Source: JACQCV01 sp964634555 (GTDB taxonomy: Bacteria; Patescibacteriota; Minisyncoccia; Phycocordibacterales; UBA12445). From it: a DNA stretch of 5,128 nucleotides. The notes below the pieces were generated by a model. That model was not told the origin of the DNA. It ran no database searches and was given only the letters and a program-made list of their open reading frames with translations. The position numbers were made by a program, and so were the translations under genes. The stretch spans positions 1 through 5,128 of the forward strand of contig CAZWJJ010000045.1 of the NCBI GenBank assembly GCA_964634555.1, written 5' to 3'. Within the stretch, counting starts at the first letter, position 1, and every line of letters starts with the position of its first letter. Below are positions 1 through 5,128 of the stretch, in pieces.

Positions 1-504
1 GGCACATCAATAATAATAATGCTCCATCCCAACTATCAATATGATCCTAAGCTAATAAAATATTTTTTTGATTTTATCGGCGACGGCTATTTTGATGTTA
101 TGCTTGGTTCACGAGTAAGAACGCGCAAAGAGGCATTACAAGGCGGAATGCCTTTATATAAATATATCGCCAACAGAGCCTTAACGCTGATGGAAAATCT
201 AGCCAGCGGACAAAATTTAACTGAGTGGCACACCGGCATGAGAGCCTACTCAAGAGAGGTTTTAGAAAATGTCGACTTCATGTCAAACTCAGACGACTTC
301 GTTTTTGATACTCAAATGCTTTTTAAGATCATCGAAGGCGGATATAAAATCGGCGAGATACCGGTACCCGTCAGATATTTTCCCGAAGCTTCATCAATCA
401 ATCTCCGCAGAAGCATCCGCTATGGCCTGCACACCGTAATAGAAACCCTTCGCCATCTCAAAAATAAAATCACGCGATCTCGAAATGAAAGAAAAAATAA
501 ATAG
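1..504 (+). CDS. Family 2 glycosyltransferase, 5'-truncated by the window (C-terminal 167 residues)
   Basis: The frame is open from base 1, so the Met codon at 19 is internal and the true start lies upstream of the window. The visible part is the second half of a GT-A fold, family 2, of the dolichyl-phosphate-mannose-synthase-like kind. In order it shows a beta strand running into HPNYQYDP (bases 25-48, the DXD-equivalent region), a VMLGSR segment, a GGMPLYKYIANR helix, HTGMRAYSREVL, the NSDDFVFDTQ acceptor-site motif, and EIPVPVRYFPEASSI near the end. There is no C-terminal membrane anchor; the protein ends in a basic tail. Relatives normally have HPDYQ; here the Asp is Asn (codon AAC at 31-33). 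Such enzymes transfer a nucleotide-sugar residue to a lipid carrier or glycan at the inner membrane face. The last 20 nt overlap the next gene, which suggests translational coupling. The family is sure; the sugar and acceptor cannot be read from sequence. Confidence 0.9.
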   Translation, partial: GTSIIIMLHPNYQYDPKLIKYFFDFIGDGYFDVMLGSRVRTRKEALQGGMPLYKYIANRALTLMENLASGQNLTEWHTGMRAYSREVLENVDFMSNSDDFVFDTQMLFKIIEGGYKIGEIPVPVRYFPEASSINLRRSIRYGLHTVIETLRHLKNKITRSRNERKNK

Positions 505-1996
505 TACCCTGCCAAAAAGCTTGCGATCAATTAAAGACCGCCTCGCTTCACTACCTATCGCGACACGGAAATTTATTTTTGTATCTCTAATCCTAATTTC
601 CGTAGTTACAATTTCTCTTCAAACAGATATCACTAAACCGCGGCTCTGGATCGACGAAGGCAAGACCGTCGAGCTAGCTAGAAATTTTCTAAACTATCGC
701 ACGCTGGATATTCAAATTGCTCCCGGACAGTTCTCCGACATCGCACCACTTCAGCAATCAACCGGCTACCCTGTTTCAATTCTCCTGGCTGGCTTTTTTA
801 AACTATTCGGCTTCGGCCCGCATCAAGCAAGAGTGTATATGATCCTCTGGATCATTCTTACGCTTCTAGCCGTATTTTATGTTTCCCAAAAAATATTCGG
901 CGCAGAAAAAGCCATCCTGTCATTTTTACTCATCGCATCCTTCGCCTCTTTTTACGATAGCGGGCGCACTGTCGTTGGAGAAATACCAGGATTCTTTTTC
1001 CTAATGATCGGCCTATATCATTGGCTGAAAAAGGAAGAGTACTGGAAGCTCGGACTTTTTTGGGGACTAGCGGTCGTCACCAAACCCTCGGTTTTTATTT
1101 TAATAATTCCTTCTATTACCCTAACTCTGCTAGAAATTTCAAACTGGCCGGGCTTCAAAGATTCAATAACTAAACTTTCTAAAATAGCCCTGGCAATGTT
1201 ACCGGCAGCTATATTATGGTTTTTGGTTGTAATAAACGGGCCACTAGCGCCAGCACTGTCGGCCATCACTAAATTTTACAAAAATCCGTACAGCTCAAAT
1301 ATTGGTTCGAATATTTTGCAAAATATCAGGAGCCTACCAACCTCCACAACAATCATTTATTTTGGGGGACTTTTTGCTTTGATAATTTCCGCCCGATATT
1401 TAATGGAGCGTGATGACCAATCCCAAAACCTCTACAACTTCACGATCATCTATTCAATATTCGCCTTCATCTACTATTTGAGAAGTCCGGGCTGGCTTCG
1501 ATATATACTAATTGCCGAACTTTTAATACTTTTTATCCTACCTGATGTTTTAATAAAGCTCGCAGATCACATTAAAAAAATCCCCTCAGAAAAAAAGATA
1601 CTGACAGTCAAAATTTTAGTCTGCGCTTTAGTTATTATTCAAACTGTTCAGATCTTTACCATCGCCAAAATTTACTATTCAGTCGATGTGCCAAATATCA
1701 TCACTTACATTAACGACAATTTCCCCAACTCTTCCGTCGCCACTTATCAAGTCATCGAAGCCTCATCTTTCTTTAACACTGAAAAAAGATTTAACCGCCT
1801 CAATCTCACCGGTATGCCAACCATCGGCAATGATCCACTTGCCGCTGACATTTTTCCAGACCTACTTGTCGCCTATCCGGGTGAACTCAATAATCCAACT
1901 GATAAAAAAATCCTCGCCAGCCGATATCTACCGCTGAACAAAATCGGCTATTATGAAATTTACAAATTAAAAAGCCCCATAATCGAGGCCTTTTAA
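485..1996 (+). CDS. Integral membrane GT-C glycosyltransferase (PMT/ArnT-like, GT39/PMT_2 superfamily)
   Basis: This 503-residue polytopic protein starts at an ATG inside the end of the preceding gene (20-nt overlap, different frame) with no strong Shine-Dalgarno, so coupling to upstream translation is likely. A basic N-terminus is followed by a first membrane segment (about 29-46), then WIDEGKTVELARN, where Asp57-Glu58 sit where GT-C enzymes carry the catalytic acidic residues of the first outer loop. TGYPVSILLAGFFKLFG (93-109) and RTVVGEIPGFFF (161-172) match the conserved PMT_2 layout. About ten further hydrophobic segments extend to residue 396, and a soluble domain (397-503) ends the protein. 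Members use a polyprenyl-phosphate sugar and transfer it to protein, lipid or glycan on the outer membrane face. The GT2 just upstream could supply the lipid-linked donor; that is inference. The substrate is unknown. No frameshift is seen. Confidence 0.85.
   Translation: MKEKINSTLPKSLRSIKDRLASLPIATRKFIFVSLILISVVTISLQTDITKPRLWIDEGKTVELARNFLNYRTLDIQIAPGQFSDIAPLQQSTGYPVSILLAGFFKLFGFGPHQARVYMILWIILTLLAVFYVSQKIFGAEKAILSFLLIASFASFYDSGRTVVGEIPGFFFLMIGLYHWLKKEEYWKLGLFWGLAVVTKPSVFILIIPSITLTLLEISNWPGFKDSITKLSKIALAMLPAAILWFLVVINGPLAPALSAITKFYKNPYSSNIGSNILQNIRSLPTSTTIIYFGGLFALIISARYLMERDDQSQNLYNFTIIYSIFAFIYYLRSPGWLRYILIAELLILFILPDVLIKLADHIKKIPSEKKILTVKILVCALVIIQTVQIFTIAKIYYSVDVPNIITYINDNFPNSSVATYQVIEASSFFNTEKRFNRLNLTGMPTIGNDPLAADIFPDLLVAYPGELNNPTDKKILASRYLPLNKIGYYEIYKLKSPIIEAF
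1970..1994. terminator. Possible bidirectional terminator between convergent genes
   Basis: AAAAG-CC (1970-1976) can pair with GG-C-CTTTT (1987-1994) with one bulged C and a ten-base loop. T-runs follow on both strands (TTTTAATTTT on +, CTTTTTAATTT on -). It overlaps the last codons of the membrane glycosyltransferase and lies just past the groEL stop, the only place where a shared terminator could fit, since the stops are 19 nt apart. The stem is short and AU-rich, so this is tentative. Confidence 0.35.
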
Positions 1997-2015
1997 TTTT
2001 ATTCACCTCTACTAT

Positions 2016-3677
2016 TTAGTAGTCCATCCCCATTCCTCCGCCCATTCCGCCCGGCATACCGCCAACAGCAGATTCTTTCTTCGGCTCATCGGCGATCGCA
2101 ACTTCGGTCGTCAACAAAATGGCGGCGGCAGAAGCGGCGTGCTCCAAAGAAGTTCTGGTAACTTTCACCGGATCAACAATGCCGGCGGCGATCATATCTT
2201 TCACGATCTTATCTTTATTCGCATCGTAGCCCTCACCCTCTTTGCCGATCTGAACCTGATGGACAATCACCGAACCATCTTCTTTGCCGGAATTAGCGGC
2301 AATCTGTTTCAACGGCGCCTTCAACGCATCAAGCAAAACATTCACGCCGGCATAAAATTCATCTCGCACATCCTCTGATGGGCACCTCACCCCCTTCTCT
2401 TTAACCTTCGACATTGCGCGGATCAAAGCCGTCCCGCCACCAGCAACAATTCCCTCTTCAATTGCAGCCTTAGTCGCTTCAACCGCATCTTCGATCTTCA
2501 GCTTCTTGTACTTCATCTCCGATTCAGTCGCCGCACCAACCTTAATAACCGCCACGCCGCCCGACAATTTTCCAAGCCTCTCCTGTAATTTTTCTTTATC
2601 AAAATTTGAATCAACATTAGAGATCTGATTTCGCAAAGAGGCAATCCTTGCATCAATCGATGTCTTTTTGCCCTTGCCGCCAACAATCGTTGTATTATCT
2701 TTGGTTGAAACAATTTTTCGTGCCTTACCGAGCATGTCCAAAGTTGCGTTTTCAAGCTTAATGCCGATCTCATCAGAAATCACCTTAGCGCCAGTCATGA
2801 CTGCAATATCTTCAAGCATCTCCTTCTTTCTATCGCCATAACCCGGAGCCTTGACCGCCAAAGTATTAAATGAACCTCTAATCTTATTGACGATTAATGT
2901 CGCTTGTGCCTCGCCATCCAGATCGTCGGCAATTATAACTAATTCCTTTTTACCAGTAGCGGCAACTTTCTCCAGCAAAGGCAAAATATCTTTTATAGAA
3001 GAAATCTTTTTGTCCGTGATTAAAATCATCGGATCCTGATACTCGGCCTCCATGCGATCAGCATTGGTGATCATATAAGGTGATGTATAACCCTTATCAA
3101 ACTGCATCCCCTCAACCACTTCTGACTCAACTGTAAACGACTGAGACTCCTCAACTGTTACCACGCCGTCCTTGCCAACCTTATCGATTGCATCGGCGAT
3201 TATCTTACCGAACTCTTCCGATTCAGCGGAGATTGTTGCAACCTGCACCACCTCTTGTTTGCTTTTTATAGGCTTAGCAGAAGATACCAACGCCGCCACG
3301 ACATCCTTTGTCGCATGCTCAATTCCCAGGCGCACCCCCATAGCATTAGCTCCAAGAGCTGTTTTTTTAAATCCGCCCTCAACGATAGCTTGAGTTAAAA
3401 CAACAGCTGTCGTCGTTCCATCACCCGCCATATCGTTAGCCTTACTAGCGACATCTTTCACTATCTCCGCGCCCATATTTTCTATTTTGTCGGACAAAGC
3501 AACTTCCTTAGCGATAGTCACACCGTCGTTAGTAATCATCGGCGCGCCATAACCGCGATCGATAATTACATTCCTTCCCTTAGGACCGATAGTTATCTTG
3601 ACGGCATCGGCGACCTTATCAACGCCCCTCTTTAATGCTTCTCTGGCATCATTGCCATATATTATTTGTTTAGACAT
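2016..3677 (-). CDS. groL: Chaperonin GroEL (60 kDa, HSP60)
   Basis: This is a full-length group I chaperonin of 553 residues (E. coli has 548). It forms the double-ring ATP-driven folding chamber in the cytoplasm with GroES as lid. Landmarks: ITIGPKGRNVIID near residue 30-40 (nucleotide site), NDGVTIAKE with Asp51 and AGDGTTT with Asp86 (matching ATPase residues Asp52 and Asp87 of E. coli), the apical domain around 190-375, IEDAVEATKAA with Asp397 (matching catalytic Asp398), the chaperonin signature AAIEEGIVAGGG (404-415), and the Gly-Met-rich flexible tail ending GGGMGMDY. The segment 426-440 (EKGVRCPSEDVRDEF) is a few residues longer than in E. coli and holds a cysteine. The gene lies 12 nt after groES and shares its promoter. 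The ribosome site is weak (GTAGG about 11 nt before ATG, overlapping the groES stop), consistent with coupling. Confidence 0.98.
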   Translation of the reverse strand: MSKQIIYGNDAREALKRGVDKVADAVKITIGPKGRNVIIDRGYGAPMITNDGVTIAKEVALSDKIENMGAEIVKDVASKANDMAGDGTTTAVVLTQAIVEGGFKKTALGANAMGVRLGIEHATKDVVAALVSSAKPIKSKQEVVQVATISAESEEFGKIIADAIDKVGKDGVVTVEESQSFTVESEVVEGMQFDKGYTSPYMITNADRMEAEYQDPMILITDKKISSIKDILPLLEKVAATGKKELVIIADDLDGEAQATLIVNKIRGSFNTLAVKAPGYGDRKKEMLEDIAVMTGAKVISDEIGIKLENATLDMLGKARKIVSTKDNTTIVGGKGKKTSIDARIASLRNQISNVDSNFDKEKLQERLGKLSGGVAVIKVGAATESEMKYKKLKIEDAVEATKAAIEEGIVAGGGTALIRAMSKVKEKGVRCPSEDVRDEFYAGVNVLLDALKAPLKQIAANSGKEDGSVIVHQVQIGKEGEGYDANKDKIVKDMIAAGIVDPVKVTRTSLEHAASAAAILLTTEVAIADEPKKESAVGGMPGGMGGGMGMDY

Positions 3678-3689
3678 AAAATTTTAAAC

Positions 3690-4013
3690 CTACTCTGTTA
3701 TCACTGCTAATACATTCGACTCGCTCAAGATAAAATATTCCTTGCCGTCGAGCTTTATCTCATCCGGACCATATTTTGTAAACAAAACCTTATCGCCTAC
3801 CTTTAAACTCATTGGCAAAATCTTACCGTCATCTGAAACCTTGCCTCCGCCCACCGCCACCACCACGCCTTGCTCGGGCCTCTCTTTCTCTGTTGTCTCT
3901 GGAATAAAAATACCGCTCTTTGTCTCCTTGCCACGCTCATGCTCGCTCACTGGCAAAACTACCACGCGATCGCCCAGTGGCTTCAAACCAATCTTCTTAT
4001 TATTTGCACTCAT
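3690..4013 (-). CDS. groS: Co-chaperonin GroES (10 kDa, HSP10)
   Basis: GroES forms the heptameric lid of the GroEL chamber. The protein has 107 residues, about ten more than E. coli GroES, mostly from an N-terminal extension (MSANNKKIG) before the conserved KPLGDRVVVLP start of the beta barrel. The mobile loop (about 25-40, ETKSGIFIPET) carries the hydrophobic tripeptide Ile35-Phe36-Ile37 in place of E. coli Ile-Val-Leu, the contact to the GroEL apical domain. The roof hairpin is GGGKVSDDGKILP (55-67), and the C-terminal strand ends in LSESNVLAVITE. It is first in the operon. The ATG at 4013 is supported by AGGA five nt upstream on the minus strand and by the promoter about 45 nt further up. 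Confidence 0.97.
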   Translation of the reverse strand: MSANNKKIGLKPLGDRVVVLPVSEHERGKETKSGIFIPETTEKERPEQGVVVAVGGGKVSDDGKILPMSLKVGDKVLFTKYGPDEIKLDGKEYFILSESNVLAVITE

Positions 4014-4016
4014 ATA

Positions 4017-4022
4017 TTTCCT
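4017..4022 (-). promoter_or_regulatory. Ribosome binding site of groES
   Basis: The minus strand reads AGGAAA, with the AGGA core five nt before the groES ATG. This is better than the site of groEL and fixes the start at 4013. Confidence 0.7.
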
Positions 4023-4059
4023 AAATTTACTGATAAAATATTTATAAAAATTTGGCTAC

Positions 4060-4087
4060 ATTATAACCGCAAAATCTTTCCGGTCAA
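4060..4087 (-). promoter_or_regulatory. Sigma70-type promoter of groES-groEL
   Basis: On the minus strand TTGACC (4087-4082, five of six to consensus) is separated by 16 nt from a perfect TATAAT (4065-4060). Transcription would begin near 4053, giving a leader of about 40 nt, rich in A and T. No CIRCE inverted repeat (TTAGCACTC-N9-GAGTGCTAA) and no recognisable heat-shock sigma32 pattern is present here, so by sequence this looks like an ordinary vegetative promoter. Confidence 0.8.
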
Positions 4088-4178
4088 GATCAATCAAAGA
4101 TTAGACCGTATTATCATTAAGAGGAGTTTTTACGACGAAGCAATCTCTTATACGAATAGTTACAGGAATTAGCTCACA
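4088..4178. other. Spacer between divergent promoters, no gene recognised
   Basis: This 91-nt stretch separates the -35 boxes of groES (left) and of the inhibitor gene (right). It contains a GAGGAG on the + strand at about 4121-4126, like a ribosome binding site, but the codon at the right distance is ACG, and the frame from there stops at TGA after about fourteen codons. I see no tRNA, no convincing operator palindrome and no long ORF. A regulator site or a degraded leader peptide is possible but unproven. Confidence 0.4.
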
Positions 4179-4206
4179 TTGACACCGTTACTAATTATGA
4201 TATAAA
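4179..4206 (+). promoter_or_regulatory. Strong sigma70-type promoter of the inhibitor operon
   Basis: A perfect TTGACA (4179-4184) is followed after 16 nt by TATAAA (4201-4206, five of six). Transcription would start near 4213, leaving a leader of about 55 nt. That leader contains the perfect palindrome CTTGATCAAG (4235-4244), which could be a protein site or chance. The promoter is divergent from that of groES, with the -35 boxes about 90 nt apart. Confidence 0.7.
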
Positions 4207-4254
4207 TAAAAACGGAGATCAGGTTATAACTAAGCTTGATCAAGGCACCTTAAC

Positions 4255-4260
4255 AGGAGG
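4255..4260 (+). promoter_or_regulatory. Consensus Shine-Dalgarno of the protease inhibitor gene
   Basis: AGGAGG lies nine nt before the ATG at 4270. It is the strongest ribosome binding site in the window and confirms that this small ORF is a real, probably well translated gene. The preceding CCTT could pair with AGG and partly mask it. Confidence 0.85.
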
Positions 4261-4269
4261 CAAGAAAAG

Positions 4270-4476
4270 ATGGCATCCGGCCATGCAGAGAGTTTTCCAC
4301 AGAACCTTGTTGGAAAGACCGAAGCTGAAGCAGTTTCCGAAATCAAATCTCGTGGAATGAGAGCACGAGTCAGACGGCGAGACAAAAAAGGATATCCTGG
4401 AACAATGGAAGTTCGAACGGATCGAGTCAATCTAGAGCTCGACGACGGTAAGGTTACTTATGCAAGAGTTGGCTAG
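4270..4476 (+). CDS. Potato inhibitor I family (I13, CI-2/eglin c-like) serine protease inhibitor
   Basis: This 68-residue protein follows the whole length of the barley CI-2 / leech eglin c fold. SFPQNLVGKTEAEA (8-21) matches eglin SFPEVVGKTVDQA and starts the single helix. After a basic strand (RARVRRRDKK, 31-40) comes the binding loop YPGTMEVR (42-49) and the DRVNLELDD strand. The end, ARVG, corresponds to the PRVG/PHVG end of the family. By alignment P2-P1-P1' are Thr45-Met46-Glu47, identical to Thr-Met-Glu in CI-2. Arg49 and Arg52 correspond to conserved loop-supporting arginines, while the second CI-2 supporting arginine (Arg67) is Asn54. Such proteins tightly bind subtilisin- and chymotrypsin-like proteases as standard-mechanism inhibitors. 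There is no cysteine and no signal peptide, so it should be cytosolic unless exported by another route. It is first of a two-gene unit with its own strong promoter. The target is unknown. Confidence 0.85.
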   Translation: MASGHAESFPQNLVGKTEAEAVSEIKSRGMRARVRRRDKKGYPGTMEVRTDRVNLELDDGKVTYARVG

Positions 4477-4477
4477 T

Positions 4478-4491
4478 AGATGATCCCATCT
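4478..4491 (+). other. Small intercistronic hairpin
   Basis: AGATG-ATCC-CATCT forms a five-pair stem with a four-base loop in the 20-nt gap between the inhibitor and the following gene. No T-run follows, so it is not a terminator. It lies where a ribosome binding site for the next gene would be expected. It may be chance. Confidence 0.25.
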
Positions 4492-4496
4492 GAATT

Positions 4497-4784
4497 ATGA
4501 CACATCATGAAGCCGAAGAAGTCTGGAGAAAGTTCGTCCTGGAATTTTATATCGATGGACCTCTCGCAAACCGAGTTAGTAGCGGTGGTTTGTCCAAGAT
4601 AGGCGATGAAGATCCTGACGCAAGAGAAGACGAAAAAGACCTTCCGTGCATAGCCATAAGATTAAGAAAAGAACTTCCTATCGGAATCAATTTTCATGGC
4701 GTCATCTATCACGGACTGAAGATCTTTACAAAACTGGTCGGCGATAGCGACGATCAATATATGCGCATCGAGACATTCAGATAG
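4497..4784 (+). CDS. Uncharacterised 95-residue protein, co-transcribed with the protease inhibitor
   Basis: I do not recognise the family. The ATG at 4497 is the first possible start, since an in-frame TGA lies two codons before it; no clear Shine-Dalgarno is present, so translation may depend on the upstream gene, 20 nt away. The protein is soluble, acidic, without signal peptide or membrane segment. It begins with a probable helix (EAEEVWRKFVLEFY, 5-18), then GPLANRVSSGGLSKIG (21-36), an acidic linker (37-48), CIAIRLRKELPIGINF (51-66) and HGLKIFTKLVGD (72-83). The tail half, a beta strand followed by KELP and then a G-(x)-K-V/I-F-T-x-V-V-G-like strand, recalls the small N-terminal domain of some trypsin-like bacterial proteins (hydrophobic strand, KKLP, then DGVPV..VVEVG). 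This is a faint resemblance only. The coding frame is supported by its position between the inhibitor gene and a terminator that starts 12 nt after its stop. Confidence 0.75.
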   Translation: MTHHEAEEVWRKFVLEFYIDGPLANRVSSGGLSKIGDEDPDAREDEKDLPCIAIRLRKELPIGINFHGVIYHGLKIFTKLVGDSDDQYMRIETFR

Positions 4785-4796
4785 TTAATCACAGTT

Positions 4797-4821
4797 CCCC
4801 TCATCCGAGGGGTTTTATTTT
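4797..4821 (+). terminator. Rho-independent terminator after the inhibitor operon
   Basis: CCCCTC (4797-4802) and GAGGGG (4807-4812) form a perfect six-pair GC-rich stem with loop ATCC, followed by TTTTATTTT. It closes the two-gene unit starting at 4270 and separates it from secG. On the minus strand no T-run follows, so it acts in the + direction only. Confidence 0.9.
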
Positions 4822-4823
4822 AC

Positions 4824-4852
4824 TTGATTTATTTATCCCCACATGCTATATT
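4824..4852 (+). promoter_or_regulatory. Promoter of secG
   Basis: TTGATT (4824-4829) is followed after 17 nt by TATATT (4847-4852), four and five of six to consensus with ideal spacing. Transcription would start near 4859, only about 13 nt before the ATG at 4872, giving a very short leader without a clear ribosome binding site. The promoter directly follows the terminator, as expected for an independent unit. Confidence 0.6.
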
Positions 4853-4871
4853 GCTCTTAACAGAAATACCT

Positions 4872-5090
4872 ATGCAATTCTTACCTTGGATACAAATAGC
4901 TCTGTCGGCCATTCTTATCGGATTAGTGCTTTTACAGCAAAGCGAAGCCGGCCTAGGCGCATGGTCTGGCGGTACATCCGGAGCTTCCAGTTTCCGCACA
5001 AAGCGCGGCGCCGAAAAAACCGTTTTCATTCTTACAATTATTGTCTCATTAGGACTTATTGTTTCCTCTATTGCAACCTTGCTTAAATAA
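4872..5090 (+). CDS. secG: Protein translocase subunit SecG
   Basis: The 72-residue protein has the SecG layout: a first membrane segment (4-22, PWIQIALSAILIGLVLLQ), the conserved cytoplasmic loop QQSEAGLGAWSGGTSG (22-37), a basic FRTKRGAEKT stretch (41-50), and a second membrane segment (51-70). SecG joins SecY and SecE in the membrane channel and aids SecA-driven preprotein export. I place the start at the ATG at 4872, since the longer open frame begins with TTG at 4824 inside the predicted promoter and its extra residues do not resemble SecG. The short size is usual for minimal SecG forms. It stands alone here; nothing further begins before the window end. Confidence 0.93.
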   Translation: MQFLPWIQIALSAILIGLVLLQQSEAGLGAWSGGTSGASSFRTKRGAEKTVFILTIIVSLGLIVSSIATLLK

Positions 5091-5128
5091 CCTATTTCTA
5101 AAAACTAATTTCTAAATATTTTATATAT
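5091..5128. other. AT-rich tail after secG, no gene seen
   Basis: This stretch is almost pure A and T, with two copies of TTTCTAAA. No terminator stem or start codon with a ribosome site is visible. It may hold the promoter of the next gene beyond the window. Confidence 0.4.

Noticed and set aside
1018..1269. Minus-strand ORF inside the membrane glycosyltransferase
   Set aside because: It lies entirely antisense to a continuous, well supported membrane protein gene and lacks any start signal.
4014..4087. CIRCE operator upstream of groES
   Set aside because: I looked for the TTAGCACTC/GAGTGCTAA pair on both strands and found neither arm.
3742..4172. Plus-strand ORFs of 100 and 101 codons across groES
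   Set aside because: They are shadows of the groES coding strand and its promoter, with no ribosome sites and low-complexity composition.
4160..4363. An open + strand frame overlapping the inhibitor start, reading HIDTVTNYDINKNGDQ, which looks slightly like a calcium-binding loop
   Set aside because: It has no usable start codon or ribosome site, the metal-ligand spacing does not fit an EF-hand, and it overlaps the well supported inhibitor gene and its promoter.
4230..4430. Minus-strand ORF of 66 codons over the inhibitor gene
   Set aside because: It is antisense to a gene with consensus promoter, ribosome site and clear family match; its protein has no recognisable features.
4824..4871. 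Longer SecG beginning at TTG 4824
   Set aside because: The TTG is the -35 box of the likely promoter, and the 16 extra residues have no counterpart in SecG proteins.
1..5128. CRISPR array, insertion sequence, tRNA or attachment site
   Set aside because: No spaced direct repeats, transposase-like ORF, terminal inverted repeats or cloverleaf-forming segment were seen.

Overview
The window reads as bacterial chromosome with short intergenic gaps, moderately AT-rich, with sigma70-type promoters and compact small genes. My best guess for the source is a Candidate Phyla Radiation (Patescibacteria) genome. The grounds are soft: 20-nt gene overlaps, weak ribosome binding sites on several genes, a minimal 72-residue SecG, no CIRCE operator at groESL, and the style of the glycosyltransferases. 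No ribosomal RNA or other phylogenetic marker is present except GroEL, which could be placed on a tree.

Left part (1-1996, + strand): the end of an envelope glycosylation operon. A family-2 glycosyltransferase, cut by the window edge, overlaps by 20 nt an integral membrane GT-C (PMT/ArnT-like) glycosyltransferase. A plausible division of labour is that the GT2 makes or extends a polyprenyl-linked sugar and the membrane enzyme transfers it on the outer face. The GT2 has an unusual Asn at a usually acidic metal-binding position.

Middle (2016-4087, - strand): the chaperonin operon groES-groEL, convergent to the glycosyltransferases with only 19 nt between stop codons. It is driven by a near-consensus promoter (TTGACC-16-TATAAT) and has no visible CIRCE element.

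Right part (4179-5128, + strand): divergent from groES, a strong promoter (TTGACA-16-TATAAA) and a good AGGAGG ribosome binding site precede a 68-residue protein that I recognise as a potato inhibitor I / eglin c / CI-2 type serine protease inhibitor (family I13), with a reactive-site loop reading Thr-Met-Glu. It is followed by a 95-residue protein of unknown function and a clean rho-independent terminator, so the pair forms a closed transcription unit. Then secG follows with its own promoter and a very short leader.

The most notable content is the protease-inhibitor / unknown-protein pair. Everything else is housekeeping or a common envelope function.
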